A stretch of 5,387 nt of DNA, from contig JAGHVP010000266.1 in the NCBI GenBank assembly GCA_018064305.1, positions 1 to 5,387 of the forward strand, in the 5' to 3' direction. The stretch comes from Candidatus Equibacterium intestinale. Its GTDB lineage: Bacteria > Bacteroidota > Bacteroidia > Bacteroidales > UBA932. The translations under genes and the position numbers were made by a program. The notes under the pieces were generated by a model. That model did no database searches. It saw only the letters and a program-made list of their open reading frames with translations, and was not told where the DNA came from. Below, piece after piece: positions 5,124-5,387 of this stretch (position 1 is the stretch's first letter; the number at the start of each line of letters is the position of its first letter).

Positions 5124-5156
5124 GCGGCGCCCTTATTCCGACACCCCCCCCACCAC

Positions 5157-5170
5157 GCAGCCAGCCGGTG
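5157..5170 (+). repeat. GCAGCCAGCCGGTG direct repeat, copy 2
   Basis: An exact 14-bp copy of 4799-4812. The flanks differ on both sides, so the repeat is limited to this motif. Confidence 0.7.
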
Positions 5171-5195
5171 CCGCACAAAAGAAGCGTCTGGCAGC

Positions 5196-5345
5196 ATGTT
5201 CCGGAACATATCGCCCGGCGGGCTAAAGCCCTGCTGCTCGGGCCGCAAGCATAACATGCTTGCTTTGAACCCCTCGCGACCCGTGAAGTTTAAACGGGAG
5301 GCACCGCCGCAGATGAGTTCCGCGCCAGCGGAGCGTGCCAGGTGC
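5196..5345. other. Run of short perfect hairpins, possible structured RNA
   Basis: There is no convincing gene. In order: a perfect 14-bp palindrome ATGTTCCGGAACAT (5196-5209); GCCCG/CGGGC (5213-5217, 5239-5243) enclosing GGGC-TAAA-GCCC (5220-5231); GCAAGCAT/ATGCTTGC (5245-5252, 5256-5263) with a 3-nt loop; CCCGT/ACGGG (5280-5284, 5294-5298); and GCACC/GGTGC (5301-5305, 5341-5345) enclosing TCCGC-GCCA-GCGGA (5319-5332). Such a close series of stems with tight loops fits either a folded RNA or continued palindrome-rich repeat DNA. The strand is undetermined. It does not match RNase P RNA, tmRNA or SRP RNA motifs that I can recognise. Confidence 0.4.
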
Positions 5346-5387
5346 AGATGCAGGAGGGGGTAAGCTAGCGCCTGAGCGTCAGCGAAG

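Larger units (their letters stand above)
4980..5140. repeat. Older palindrome split by the 113-bp element
   Basis: CGGAATA (4980-4986) and TATTCCG (5134-5140) are perfect inverted repeats, with extra pairing of AG/CT and GCC/GGC inward. If the 113-bp element and one 8-bp direct repeat are removed, the arms enclose a unit of 40 bp. That is close to the 39-bp and 44-bp palindromic units nearby, so this seems to be a third such unit carrying an insertion. Confidence 0.55.

Noticed and set aside
5119..5125. GTTAAGC fits the integron attC core GTTRRRY beside a long imperfect hairpin
   Set aside because: The partner core RYYYAAC is not found at the left end, and the left copy is GTTAAGA. The perfect direct repeat with TIRs fits a transposed element better.
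5256..5280. Minus-strand GGGGTTCAAAGC resembling a tRNA T-loop
   Set aside because: No closing T-stem, anticodon arm or acceptor stem can be built around it.
5323..5345. Minus-strand TGGCACG resembling a sigma-54 -24 element
   Set aside because: The -12 TTGC element is absent at the required spacing.
4980..5345. RNase P RNA, tmRNA or SRP RNA
   Set aside because: None of the conserved cores I know for these RNAs (for example the RNase P GAGGAAAGTCC box or a tRNA-like 3' end) is present on either strand.

Overview
The window looks chromosomal and Bacteroidales-like (Prevotella, Bacteroides or Muribaculaceae relatives; no finer placement is possible from sequence alone). Four things point there: the gene order sigma-54 activator, lptE, TPR protein, secG; -7 promoter motifs of the form TAnnTTTG; starts without Shine-Dalgarno sequences; and AT-rich true intergenic DNA (about 25% GC by hand count in 1761-1879).

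Left part. Positions 1-66 are GC-rich palindromic DNA with no gene. A rho-independent terminator at 67-103 ends a minus-strand gene (126-1760) for a 544-residue lipoprotein with an OmpA-like domain and C-terminal TPR-like helices. A 119-bp AT-rich divergent region (1761-1879) carries a probable promoter for each strand.

Middle part. A tight plus-strand operon (gaps of 6, 5 and 2 bp) encodes a sigma-54-dependent activator without an N-terminal sensor domain (1880-3052), the LPS-transport lipoprotein LptE (3059-3568), a TPR-tailed protein of unknown role (3574-4167) and the translocase subunit SecG (4170-4508). A second promoter for secG probably lies inside the 3' end of the TPR gene. The operon ends in a strong terminator at 4531-4565. 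The shared theme is the cell envelope: protein export, LPS assembly and an outer-membrane lipoprotein.

Right part. About 820 bp (4567-5387) hold no convincing gene. From 4731 the DNA is about 61% GC (hand count 400/657), far above the other intergenic DNA. It is a near end-to-end patchwork of palindromic modules: two direct 44-bp units with inverted ends (4613-4656, 4685-4728); an 82-bp segment closed by 9-bp arms (4730-4811); two 39-bp units facing each other (4812-4850, 4885-4923); a GC hairpin (4939-4970); and a 113-bp hairpin element (5003-5115) with 13-bp perfect terminal inverted repeats flanked by an 8-bp direct repeat, the layout of a MITE inserted into an older palindrome of about 40 bp. 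Further hairpins run to the right edge. This repeat island is the most noteworthy part of the window. Whether it is mobile DNA, a structured RNA or both cannot be decided without comparative data.
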